Shown here piece by piece: positions 17,982 through 25,305 of a stretch of 64,000 nt of DNA. The stretch lies in the NCBI GenBank assembly GCA_031296405.1, contig JAVKKH010000009.1, positions 26,109-90,108 of the forward strand, written 5' to 3'. Numbering within the stretch: position 1 is the first letter of the stretch; every line of letters starts with the position of its first letter. The position numbers were made by a program, and so were the translations under genes. This DNA is from Candidatus Tepidifontimicrobium thermophilum (GTDB lineage Bacteria; Sysuimicrobiota; Sysuimicrobiia; Sysuimicrobiales; Sysuimicrobiaceae). Below the pieces are notes generated by a model that ran no database searches, was not told the origin of the DNA, and worked only from the letters and a program-made list of their open reading frames with translations.

Positions 17982-19261
17982 AGGACGCCTCCCGGGGTGT
18001 ATACGGTGTGTTCCCGGCGCGGCCCGGTCCCGATCATGGTCACGGGTGCCCCGCACAGCTCCTGCACCCGCTCCACGAACCGCCGCGCCTGGGGAGGGAG
18101 GTCCCCGTACCGGGTCGCCCCGTGGGTGGAGCTGTTCCAGCCCGGCAGCTCCTCGTACACCGGCCGGACGCGCTCCAGCACCGGCGTGGGCGGCACCGTG
18201 GTCAGCCGCTGGCCCCGGTACTCGTAGGCCACGCACACCCGCACGGGGTCGAAGTGGTCCAGCACGTCCAGCTTCATGAGGGCGATCTCCGTGCACCCAT
18301 TCAGGCGCGAGGCGAACCGCGCGGCCACCCCGTCGAACCAGCCGCACCGCCGCGGCCGGCCGGTGGTGGCGCCGTACTCCTGCCCGAGCTCCCGCAGCCG
18401 GGCGCCGTCCGGGCCTGGGTCCTCCGTGGGCATGGGGCCGGAGCCCACCGCGGTGGTGTAGGACTTCACCACGCCCACCACCCGGGTGATGCGGTGGGGC
18501 GGAATCCCGGCGCCCGAGCACGCGCCGCCTGCCAGGGTGGTGGAGGACGTCACGTACGGGTAGATGCCCCAGTCCACGTCCCGCATGGTGCCCAGGTGCC
18601 CCTCCAGCAGCACCGGTTCGTCCTGCTCGAGGGCCTGCTGGACCACCTCGAACCCGTCCGTCACGTAGGGCCGCAGGCGCTCTGCCCACGCCTGGCAGGC
18701 CCGACGCACCGCCGCGGGGTCCAGGACGGGCTGTCCGTGCACCCGGTCCAGGTACGCGTTGTGCCGGCGCAGCGACGCCTCCAGTTGCGAAGCCAGCATC
18801 TCCGGGTGGTACAGGTCCGCTACCCGGAGCCCCACCCGCGCCACCTTGTCCGTGTACGAAGGCCAGATCCCCTGGCGGGTGGTGCCGTGGGCTCCTGCTC
18901 CCCGTGCCTCCTCTTCCAGCACGTCCAGCTGCACGTGGTGCGGCAGGGTGAGGTGGGCCCGGTCCGACAGCAGGAGTTCACCCCGGGCGAGGCCCCGCCG
19001 GACCAGGTCGTCGATCTCGTCCAGCAGCAGGTCGGGGTTGACCACGCAGCCGGGGCCGATGAGGTTGCGGCAGCCTGGGTGGAAGATGCCGGAGGGGACC
19101 AGGTGCAGCCGGAAGGTGCCCCACTCGTTGACGATGGTGTGGCCCGCGTTGGCGCCGCCGTTAAAACGCACCACCAGCCGGGCGTGCTGGCTGAGGGCGT
19201 CGATGACCTTCCCCTTGCCCTCGTCGCCCCAGTGCAGGCCCACGACCGCGGTGACCGGCAT
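17978..19261 (-). CDS. purA: Adenylosuccinate synthetase, with variant motifs
   Basis: 427 residues; GTP-dependent joining of aspartate to IMP. WGDEGKGKVIDALSQHARLV keeps the catalytic Asp and P-loop, NGGANAGHTIV keeps the catalytic His, and MKLDVLDHFDPVRVCVAY and YEELPGW are conserved. Several normally invariant stretches differ: GLHWGDEGKG instead of G(A/T)QWGDEGKG, TTRQGIWPSYTDKVAR instead of TTGRGIGPAYEDKVAR, and EGHLGTMRDVDWG instead of EGAQGTLLDIDHG. It is therefore a divergent PurA. The position inside the purine operon argues for ordinary function. ATG 19261 overlaps the purD stop (TGATG). Confidence 0.92.
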   Translation of the reverse strand: MPVTAVVGLHWGDEGKGKVIDALSQHARLVVRFNGGANAGHTIVNEWGTFRLHLVPSGIFHPGCRNLIGPGCVVNPDLLLDEIDDLVRRGLARGELLLSDRAHLTLPHHVQLDVLEEEARGAGAHGTTRQGIWPSYTDKVARVGLRVADLYHPEMLASQLEASLRRHNAYLDRVHGQPVLDPAAVRRACQAWAERLRPYVTDGFEVVQQALEQDEPVLLEGHLGTMRDVDWGIYPYVTSSTTLAGGACSGAGIPPHRITRVVGVVKSYTTAVGSGPMPTEDPGPDGARLRELGQEYGATTGRPRRCGWFDGVAARFASRLNGCTEIALMKLDVLDHFDPVRVCVAYEYRGQRLTTVPPTPVLERVRPVYEELPGWNSSTHGATRYGDLPPQARRFVERVQELCGAPVTMIGTGPRREHTVYTPGGVL

Positions 19262-20541
19262 CAGCGCTCCACTCCCGCGGCCTGTCCTGCCCGCAGCCCG
19301 ATGTCCTTCCGGTAGTGCATGCCCTCGAAGCCCACCTGCCCCAGCACACGGTAGGCCGCCTCCCGGGCGGCACGCACGTCCGGCCCCAGACCCACCGCGT
19401 TCAGCACCCGTCCGCCCGCGGTCACCAGCCTGCCGTCCTGCTCGTCTACCCCCGCGCAGAAGACCAGGGTGTTCCGGGGAAGCGGTCCGTCCAGTCCGTG
19501 GATCGTCTGGCCCTTCACAGGGGAATCAGGGTAGCCCTGCGCGGCGGCCACCACGCACACCGCGGCTTTCGGCTTCCACCGCAGCCGCACCTCACTCAGG
19601 CGACCTTCGCACGCGGCCACCAGCACCTCCGCGAGGTCAGACTCCAGCAGCGGCAGCAGCACCTGGGCCTCCGGGTCGCCGAACCGCGCGTTGAACTCCA
19701 GGACCTTCGGGCCTTCGCGGGTCAGCATCAGCCCCGCGTACAGCACCCCGCGGAACGGGGCTCCGTCCCGGCACAGGGCTTCCGCGGCCGGCTCCAGGAC
19801 CTCACGGTGCACCCGCTCTACAAGAGAAGCCGGAAGGTGCGAAAGCGGCGCCACGGCGCCCATGCCGCCCGTGTTGGGGCCCCGGTCGCCGTCCAGCAGC
19901 CGCTTGTGGTCCTGTGCCAGGACCATGGGGACCACGCACTCACCGTCCACGAAGGCCAGGGCAGAGGCCTCCTCGCCCTCCAGGTACTCCTCCACCACCA
20001 CCCGGCGCCCTGCCTGCCCGAACCTGCCTTCCACCATCAACGAACGCACCGCGTCCTCCGCCTCCTGCGGGTCCGCGCAGACGAGGGCGCCTTTTCCAGC
20101 GGCCAGCCCGTCCGCCTTGACCACGCAGCGGCCGCCCAGGGAGCGCACCCACCTCACGGCCTCCTCAGGGGAGTCGAAGGAGCGGTGCTCGGGCTGCGGG
20201 ACCCCTGCGCGCGACAGCAGCTCCTTCGCGTACACCTTCGACCACTCGACCCGCGCCGCGGCCCTGGTGGGGCCGAAAACCCGGAACCCCTCGGCCTGCA
20301 GGGCGTCCACCAGGCCTCTCGCGAGGGGGTCCTCCGGACCCACCACTACGAGATCTGGACGCAGGTCGCGAGCGGCTGCCACCAGACCGGGGACGTCGGA
20401 GGAGCTGACCGGTACACGGCAGGCCTGCCGCATGCCCGGGTTACCCGGGGCGCAGTACACCGCCTGGACCAAGGGGCTGCGGCTCAGGGCCCACACCAAG
20501 GCGTGTTCCCGGCCGCCCGACCCCACGACCAGGAGCCTCAC
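19261..20541 (-). CDS. purD: Phosphoribosylamine-glycine ligase; first gene of purine operon
   Basis: 426 residues, ATP-grasp enzyme making GAR. MRLLVVGSGGREHALVWAL, LVVVGPEDPLARGLVDAL, VVKADGLAAGKGALVC, the GPNTGGMGA loop and KVLEFNARFGDPEAQ are all canonical. The GTG at 20541 has GGAGGT three nucleotides upstream. It is the first of eleven contiguous purine genes, so the operon promoter must lie in the 150-bp gap it shares with the divergent methyltransferase gene; no convincing - strand hexamers were recognised and no purine riboswitch fold was seen. Confidence 0.97.
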   Translation of the reverse strand: MRLLVVGSGGREHALVWALSRSPLVQAVYCAPGNPGMRQACRVPVSSSDVPGLVAAARDLRPDLVVVGPEDPLARGLVDALQAEGFRVFGPTRAAARVEWSKVYAKELLSRAGVPQPEHRSFDSPEEAVRWVRSLGGRCVVKADGLAAGKGALVCADPQEAEDAVRSLMVEGRFGQAGRRVVVEEYLEGEEASALAFVDGECVVPMVLAQDHKRLLDGDRGPNTGGMGAVAPLSHLPASLVERVHREVLEPAAEALCRDGAPFRGVLYAGLMLTREGPKVLEFNARFGDPEAQVLLPLLESDLAEVLVAACEGRLSEVRLRWKPKAAVCVVAAAQGYPDSPVKGQTIHGLDGPLPRNTLVFCAGVDEQDGRLVTAGGRVLNAVGLGPDVRAAREAAYRVLGQVGFEGMHYRKDIGLRAGQAAGVER

Positions 20542-20648
20542 AGGACCTCCAACAGAGTTCGCAATTTACGGATGATCCGTCGCTCCCAGCACAGCGTACC
20601 AGGAAGCTTAAGGAAACCGGAAGTGGCGGCCGGCAGCTATGTTCGGCA

Positions 20649-20676
20649 TTGACGTACGTGACCCGGCCGATAAACA
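20649..20676 (+). promoter_or_regulatory. Candidate promoter in the purD/methyltransferase divergent gap
   Basis: TTGACG (20649-20654) is followed after 16 bp by TAAACA (20671-20676). Transcription would start about 10 nt before the GTG at 20692, leaving a leader too short for a normal ribosome site, and none is seen. The rest of the 20542-20691 gap shows no other clear element. Weak motif evidence only. Confidence 0.3.
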
Positions 20677-20691
20677 CGCGCGCCAACCTGG

Positions 20692-21390
20692 GTGTGGGTG
20701 CGGGAGTTTGCGCAGTCCGTGTTCTCCGACGCGGCCTACCGGTACGACCGGGTGGCCGGGTGGCTGAGTTACGGCCAGTACCCCCGGTGGCAGCGTTTCC
20801 TGGTCTCCCGGATCCCGCCGGAGGCGCGTTGCGTCCTGGACGTGGCCACGGGCACCGCCAGCGTGGCGGTGCTGCTGGCCCGCCGCGGCCACCGGGTGGT
20901 GGGACTGGACCTCACGGAGGCCATGCTGCGGGAGGCCACCCGGAAGGTCCGGATGCTGCGCCTCCACGGCCGGGTGTTTTTGGTTCGAGGAGCGGCAGAA
21001 CAGCTTCCGTTTTCGGACGGCGCGTTCGACGCGCTCACCTTCACCTTCCTCCTCCGTTACGTGCAGCACCCGTCCCAGGTACTGGCCGAGCTGGCCCGCG
21101 TAGTCCGCCGGGGCGGCTGGATGGCTTCCCTGGAGTTCGGCCTGCCGGACCCGCCCTGGCGGTGGTGGTGGTCCGTGCACACGCGGGTGGTTCTGCCCGC
21201 AGGAGGCCGGCTGGTCTCAGACGGCTGGCACCGGGTGGGCCGCTTCCTGGGCCCCAGCATCGAGGCCTTCTGCCGCGCCCACCCTTTTCCGGAGGTGCGA
21301 GCCTGGTGGGAAGCAGCAGGGTTTGTGGAGGTGCGCCGCCGCCGGCTCAGCTTGGGGGCCGCGGAGGTCGTGTGGGGGCGGAAACGGTGA
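20692..21390 (+). CDS. UbiE/MenG-like class I SAM methyltransferase
   Basis: 232 residues. FSDAAYRYDRVAGWLSYGQY near the N terminus and VLDVATGTASVAVLLARRG (SAM motif I) resemble UbiE/MenG/COQ5 C-methyltransferases; LPFSDGAFDALTFTFLLRYV is motif II and RVVRRGGWMASLEFG motif III. The combination suggests methylation of a quinone or other prenyl product, supported by the following UbiA-like gene, but UbiE-like proteins are diverse and menaquinone genes are not otherwise present, so no symbol is given. Start GTG 20692 or GTG 20698; neither has a ribosome site. Confidence 0.75.
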   Translation: MWVREFAQSVFSDAAYRYDRVAGWLSYGQYPRWQRFLVSRIPPEARCVLDVATGTASVAVLLARRGHRVVGLDLTEAMLREATRKVRMLRLHGRVFLVRGAAEQLPFSDGAFDALTFTFLLRYVQHPSQVLAELARVVRRGGWMASLEFGLPDPPWRWWWSVHTRVVLPAGGRLVSDGWHRVGRFLGPSIEAFCRAHPFPEVRAWWEAAGFVEVRRRRLSLGAAEVVWGRKR

Positions 21391-22118
21391 GGCAGCCACC
21401 GACCTTCTACGCCCTTCCCGGAGGGGGCTGGCGGGACTACGTGACGCTCTTGCACCTGCCGTACACCGCCTGGCACCTCAGCTACGTGGCGCTGGGAGCC
21501 AGCGTCAGCTCCGAGTTCCACCCCGACCGTCTGGTGCAGGCGCTGGTGGCCTTCGGGCTGGGGCTCGGGGTGGCCGCCCACGCCCTGGACGAGTACCGGG
21601 GCCGGCCCCTGCGCACCGCGATCCCCGACCGGGTCCTGCTGGTGCTGGCTGCGGGCTCGCTGGCCGCAGCCGCAGCGGTGGCAGTCCACGCAGCGCTAGC
21701 CACGACGCCGTGGGTGCTGGCGGTGGCCGCTTTGGGCGTGTTCCTGGTCCTGGCGTACAACCTGGAGTGGTGGGGTGGCGGCTTCCACACGGACCGGTGG
21801 TTCGCTGTGGCGTGGGGCGCGTTCCCGGCCTTCGTGGGCCAGTGGTCCCAGAGCCTCCGGGTGGAGCCCGCGGGGCTGGCATTGGTGCTGGCCGCGTACT
21901 TCACCAGCCGCGCGCAGCGGCACCTGAGCCGCCCGGCGCGCGACCTCCGGCGCCGGGTCGAGTCGGTCTGTGGCGAGCTCCGCTACACCGACGGCCGCAC
22001 CGAACCGCTCACCGCCCGGAGCCTGCGGGACCCCCTGGAGGCCGCCCTGCGGGCCCTGTCGTGGGCGCTACCCCTGCTGGCCCTGGCCTGTGTGCTGGCC
22101 CGGCTGCGGCAGGCGTGA
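21387..22118 (+). CDS. UbiA-like integral membrane protein
   Basis: 243 residues with about seven hydrophobic segments. The GTG overlaps the methyltransferase stop (GTGA), so the two are translationally coupled. AAHALDEYRGRPLRTAIPDR after the second segment resembles the first Asp-rich prenyl-diphosphate site of UbiA-type prenyltransferases, though it is not a full NDxxDxxxD. The later YNLEWWGGGFHTDRWFAVAWG motif is shared by UbiA-like membrane proteins of GC-rich bacteria and archaea. A lipid-quinone or polyprenyl role is plausible given the partner, but this is inference; I would not exclude a non-enzymatic membrane protein. Confidence 0.55.
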   Translation: MRQPPTFYALPGGGWRDYVTLLHLPYTAWHLSYVALGASVSSEFHPDRLVQALVAFGLGLGVAAHALDEYRGRPLRTAIPDRVLLVLAAGSLAAAAAVAVHAALATTPWVLAVAALGVFLVLAYNLEWWGGGFHTDRWFAVAWGAFPAFVGQWSQSLRVEPAGLALVLAAYFTSRAQRHLSRPARDLRRRVESVCGELRYTDGRTEPLTARSLRDPLEAALRALSWALPLLALACVLARLRQA

Positions 22119-22137
22119 GGGGGCCCCCGCGGGAGTC

Positions 22138-22556
22138 CTACCGCGAGCCGCCCCCGCCGCCGCCCCCTCCACGCCCCGACAAGCCCCGGCCGAATCCGCT
22201 GCGGCCAGCTCCGAAACCCGAACTCCGCGAGGGCGTGGACGGCAGCACCGAGTTCATCGAGGACACGGCGTGGCTCAAGCGGTCCAGGAAGACCCGGGGC
22301 CGGAACGTGTCGGGCCTCCAGGCAGGCGACTGGTACCACTCCGGCGGCTTGCGGAGGAGGCCCTGGAACTTCTGGGCCCACTCGTCCGCGACGCCGAAGA
22401 CCAGCGCGTACGGCAGGACGCGTCAAAGACCTCCGGCTGCTCGTGGACCAGCCGCTCCACGCGGTCCGACTCGACCCGGCGAACGAACTCCCTAAAGCCC
22501 TCCCGTTCCCCTGGCGTAAAACCGCACGCGGTCGCCGCCCCTGCGGCGCGCGGGGG
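22138..22556 (-). pseudogene. Remnant of a DUF2207 membrane protein (C-terminal part, frameshifted)
   Basis: No intact gene occupies 22119-22683. Reading the - strand, 22556-22419 encodes GEREGFREFVRRVESDRVER followed by LVHEQPEVFDA, and 22419-22138 in the next frame encodes VLPYALVFGVADEWAQKFQG, PPEWYQSPAW and a tail ending in a run of eight glycines then SR and a stop. This is the C terminus of DUF2207 proteins (conserved GFREF..RVE, LPYA..FGV..WA, Gly-rich end). One missing base near 22419 causes the frameshift. The N-terminal several hundred residues, including the membrane part, are absent; a stop lies at 22557-22559. It is a decaying fragment. Confidence 0.75.
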
Positions 22557-22683
22557 TTATTCTACCTCGGACCACATCGGAACAACCGCACCCCACGGCC
22601 CGGTGGTCTGCCCTGGCGGGGGCACCTCCCCGGCGTTTGCCGTGTTCCCCCTCCGCCTGAGCCGGCTCTCTCCCACGGGCCCG

Positions 22684-23352
22684 TCACCCGCCGGAGTCGG
22701 TCCGGCTCACGGCCAGCCAGGCGGAGAAGCCCGCGTCGGGGTGGTCCTCCGGCCAGACAGGCTCTGCCGCCACCGCCTCTCCGGGAGCCTGGCGGAGGGT
22801 GGAAGAGAACCGGACCGGGACAAGGCCTGCACGGACGAGCAAGGCGCGGAACTCCTCGCGGGTGAGGAAGCGGGCCGCACTGTAGAAGGGGTGTCCGTCC
22901 TCGGCCTCGCGGAGGTAGTGCTGTCCCCACGGGGAATCCGCGAACACCATCCCCGTGACCACCGCCCCGCCCGGGCACAGGACCCGGCGTGACTCCTGAA
23001 GGACGGCGAGGGGGTCCTCCACGAAACACAGGGTCACCACCAGCAAAACGGCGCCGAAACTCCGGTCCCGGAATGGCAGCTGCTCGCCTTTTGCGCGGAC
23101 GACCCTGACGCCCCGCCTCCGGGCAGCCAGCAAGGGCCGCGTCGCTGGATCCACTCCGAACTCCACCCCCAGCGCGGAGGCGAACCGGCCGGTGCCCACG
23201 CCCACCTCGAGCCAGGGCCTCGGGAGGCCATCCAGGAGCGACTGCAGGCAGGCGACCTCCAGGGGGAAGATGGTGCTCCCGGGAGGCCGGTCGTACCAGG
23301 CGTCATAGCGCTCCGCAAGACGGTCGAAGAGCTCCGCCGACTTCCCTGACAT
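22684..23352 (-). CDS. Class I SAM-dependent methyltransferase
   Basis: 222 residues. SAELFDRLAERYDAWYDRPP at the N terminus, WLEVGVGTGRFASALGVEFG (SAM motif I), VRVVRAKGEQLPFRDRSFGA (motif II) and the GGAVVTGMVFADSPWG segment (motif III) define a Methyltransf_11-type enzyme. The substrate is not evident. The ATG at 23352 is chosen; a GTG at 23361 overlaps the upstream exonuclease stop (GTGA) and is a good alternative given the coupling style here. It forms a two-gene unit with the exonuclease. The DUF2207 remnant lies downstream. Confidence 0.8.
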   Translation of the reverse strand: MSGKSAELFDRLAERYDAWYDRPPGSTIFPLEVACLQSLLDGLPRPWLEVGVGTGRFASALGVEFGVDPATRPLLAARRRGVRVVRAKGEQLPFRDRSFGAVLLVVTLCFVEDPLAVLQESRRVLCPGGAVVTGMVFADSPWGQHYLREAEDGHPFYSAARFLTREEFRALLVRAGLVPVRFSSTLRQAPGEAVAAEPVWPEDHPDAGFSAWLAVSRTDSGG

Positions 23353-23357
23353 GGTCT

Positions 23358-23951
23358 TCACGCCCGTGAACCGAGCCAGGGGCCTCCTGACGCTTTCCCC
23401 GGCATGCCTGCGTCGATCCCGGGCCCTGCCCACGAAACCGGAACTTCCCTCAGGCGGCCCTGAGTGTCCCGGTACCGGAGGTAGCCGTTCTCGCACCCGA
23501 ACCGGTACAGCTCCCACGTGAGCTCCACGTCCCGCCGGCAGTACTCCACCACACGGTCCACCCAGCCCCGCCGCCACCAGCGCAGTGCCTGCCAGCCGTC
23601 CGCGGACTTCCCCCGGCCCAGGGTGGCCAGCGCCAGGTGGTGCAGCCCCACCCGGCGGCGCAGGCTCTTGCGCACCTCCTCCAGGATGTCCAGGGTGGGT
23701 AGCTCGTGCACCGACGGGCCTCCGTACCGCTCCAGGACCACGTAGTCGAAGGACTGCACCGCGAACCCCACCACCAGCTCCGCCTGCTGAAGGTCGGCTA
23801 CCAGCCGCTCCGCGTCCTGCTCGAAGTACGTCCGGTACGTGGCCGACGCCGCGTGGAAAGCCACCGCCACCGCAAGTCTTGGCGCCCTCCACTCCCCCCG
23901 GGGCTCACCCCAGTCGCGGGTCTCCACGTCCAGCACCACCACGCCGCCCAC
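23358..23951 (-). CDS. DnaQ/RNase H-like DEDDy exonuclease domain protein
   Basis: 197 residues. VVVLDVETRDWG supplies the first Asp-x-Glu, AELVVGFAVQSFDYVVLERY the second Asp region, LPTLDILEEV an additional Asp, and VEYCRRDVELTWELYRF the YxxxD motif of DEDDy 3'-5' exonucleases (YprB/RNase_H_2-like proteins). It is a stand-alone domain with no helicase or polymerase attached. The GTG at 23951 is chosen because GGAGGGG lies 8 nt upstream; two earlier GTGs are possible. A role in DNA or RNA end processing is likely; substrate unknown. Confidence 0.75.
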   Translation of the reverse strand: MGGVVVLDVETRDWGEPRGEWRAPRLAVAVAFHAASATYRTYFEQDAERLVADLQQAELVVGFAVQSFDYVVLERYGGPSVHELPTLDILEEVRKSLRRRVGLHHLALATLGRGKSADGWQALRWWRRGWVDRVVEYCRRDVELTWELYRFGCENGYLRYRDTQGRLREVPVSWAGPGIDAGMPGKASGGPWLGSRA

Positions 23952-24007
23952 GTGAGTCACCCCTCCGTGCCCATTCGCCAGGACCACGGTCACCACACTA
24001 CGCCGCC

Positions 24008-24036
24008 AGCGTAGCCCCCGTCTGTTCCGCCAGCAA
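24008..24036 (-). promoter_or_regulatory. Candidate promoter for the exonuclease-methyltransferase pair
   Basis: On the - strand TTGCTG (24036-24031) and TACGCT (24013-24008) are separated by 17 bp, about 55 bp before the exonuclease start. Both hexamers match the sigma-70 consensus only partly. It lies in the 170-bp gap after the AI-2E-type permease gene, in which nothing else was recognised. Confidence 0.25.
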
Positions 24037-24121
24037 CCTACAAGGAGGTCACACGCCTGGCGGGACACTCCTGCGGGGATCGCCGCCGACCGCGAGCCTG
24101 CGGCCCCCCTGACGCGGCAAG

Positions 24122-25147
24122 TTACGCTGCCGTGGTGGCGTGGGTTCCGCCTAGCGACCGGAGGAGGGTTGCCACCGCGGTGGCCGTGGGGGCTGCCAGG
24201 AACGCCCCGAGGACCCCGAAGAGCTCCGCACCGACCAGCACACTGCCGACCACCACCACCGGGTGCAGCCGCAGCAGGTTCCGGAAGACCAAGGGAGCCA
24301 CCACGGCGTCCACGGCCCCGCGCACCGCCAACAGCAAGAGGACCACCGCCACGCCGGTGTGGACCCCTCGCGCGAACGCCGTGGTCCCCAGGGTCACCAG
24401 GGCGAACAGCGGGCCGAGGTAGGGGACCGTCTCCGCAGCCGCCACCAGCGCCGACCAGCCCAGGGGGTTCGGCATGGCCAGCCGCCACAACCCGACCCAC
24501 AGCACCAGCCAGGTAAACGCCGCGATCCACAGGAGACCCACCAGGTAGCGGTGCACGGCCCACACCATTCCCCGCACAGCTTGGGCCGCGGCGCCTCGCC
24601 AGGGAAGCGGGAGCCACACCTCGACCGCACGACCCAGTTGCGGCCCGTCCTTGAGCAGGAAGAAGGCGAGCACCGGCACCAGCACCACCACGTACGCGTG
24701 GCTGCCCACCGCCACGGACCCGCCCACCACCCGCTCCACGGCAGCGACCGCCGCGGAGGTCACGAGCCGCGTCAGGCCCAGGTCCTGACCGAAGGGCCCG
24801 CCGCGGGCTTCCAGCTCGGCCAAGTGTTGCGCCGCCAAGCGTGCGTACACGGGAGCCAGGGCCGCCAGGCGGGCGACCTCCCGTCCCAGAGGTCCGGCCA
24901 GCAGGCGTGCAGCCACCGCCACGGCTGCCAGGCAGGCCCCTACCGCCACGGAGGCGCCCACCCCTCGGCGGCCCCCCGCCTTCCGGGAGACCCAGTCCGC
25001 CAGCGGGGAGAGCAGCACCGCCAGCACTGAGGACAGGACCAGGGTCAGCAGGCTTGTCCGCAGACGAGACGCCAGCCACAGCAGCAAGGCCAGCGAAGCC
25101 AGCCGCACGGCCCACCGAGCCTCACGCGCCAGCGCCTCGGATGCCAT
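24122..25147 (-). CDS. AI-2E family transporter (PF01594-type permease)
   Basis: 341 residues with about seven or eight transmembrane segments in the family pattern: two N-terminal pairs, a long soluble stretch (~75-150), then LVPVLAFFLLKDG, the family signature PYLGPLFALVTLG near residue 245 and the end motif FGVLGAFLAAPTATAVATLL. Family members export autoinducer-2 or other small molecules, or act as ion antiporters, so the substrate is undefined. ATG at 25147 with GGAGGTG seven nucleotides upstream. It is divergent from the polysaccharide deacetylase. Confidence 0.88.
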   Translation of the reverse strand: MASEALAREARWAVRLASLALLLWLASRLRTSLLTLVLSSVLAVLLSPLADWVSRKAGGRRGVGASVAVGACLAAVAVAARLLAGPLGREVARLAALAPVYARLAAQHLAELEARGGPFGQDLGLTRLVTSAAVAAVERVVGGSVAVGSHAYVVVLVPVLAFFLLKDGPQLGRAVEVWLPLPWRGAAAQAVRGMVWAVHRYLVGLLWIAAFTWLVLWVGLWRLAMPNPLGWSALVAAAETVPYLGPLFALVTLGTTAFARGVHTGVAVVLLLLAVRGAVDAVVAPLVFRNLLRLHPVVVVGSVLVGAELFGVLGAFLAAPTATAVATLLRSLGGTHATTAA

Positions 25148-25167
25148 CTGCAGGCACCTCCGGCCGG

Positions 25168-25195
25168 TTGTCGGCCGCTTGCGCTACAGTATTAG
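25168..25195 (+). promoter_or_regulatory. Candidate promoter for the polysaccharide deacetylase
   Basis: TTGTCG (25168-25173) and TATTAG (25190-25195) are spaced by 16 bp in a local AT-richer patch of the 158-bp divergent gap. It would give a ~100-nt leader. Motif reading only. Confidence 0.3.
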
Positions 25196-25305
25196 AAACG
25201 CTCCGGGACGACACCGCCGGCCTCGGCCAGCCGCCCAGCGGCGGTCCTCCGGGCGCTTTGGAGCATCGGTAGCCCGGGGCCCCAACCAAGGAGAAGATCC
25301 ACGGG

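Noticed and set aside
17978..19261. PurA variant as a PurZ (2-aminoadenylosuccinate synthetase, diaminopurine system)
   Set aside because: PurZ replaces the catalytic Asp of the GDEGKGK loop, which is intact here; the gene is embedded in the purine operon and no phage genes or dATP hydrolase are present.
20542..20691. Purine riboswitch in the purD leader
   Set aside because: No purine aptamer three-way junction could be recognised in the 150-bp gap, and there is little room for aptamer plus expression platform.
22119..22683. A real protein gene on the + strand or an ncRNA in this ~565-bp gap
   Set aside because: The - strand clearly encodes DUF2207 pieces in two frames; no intact frame, tRNA or other RNA motif was seen.
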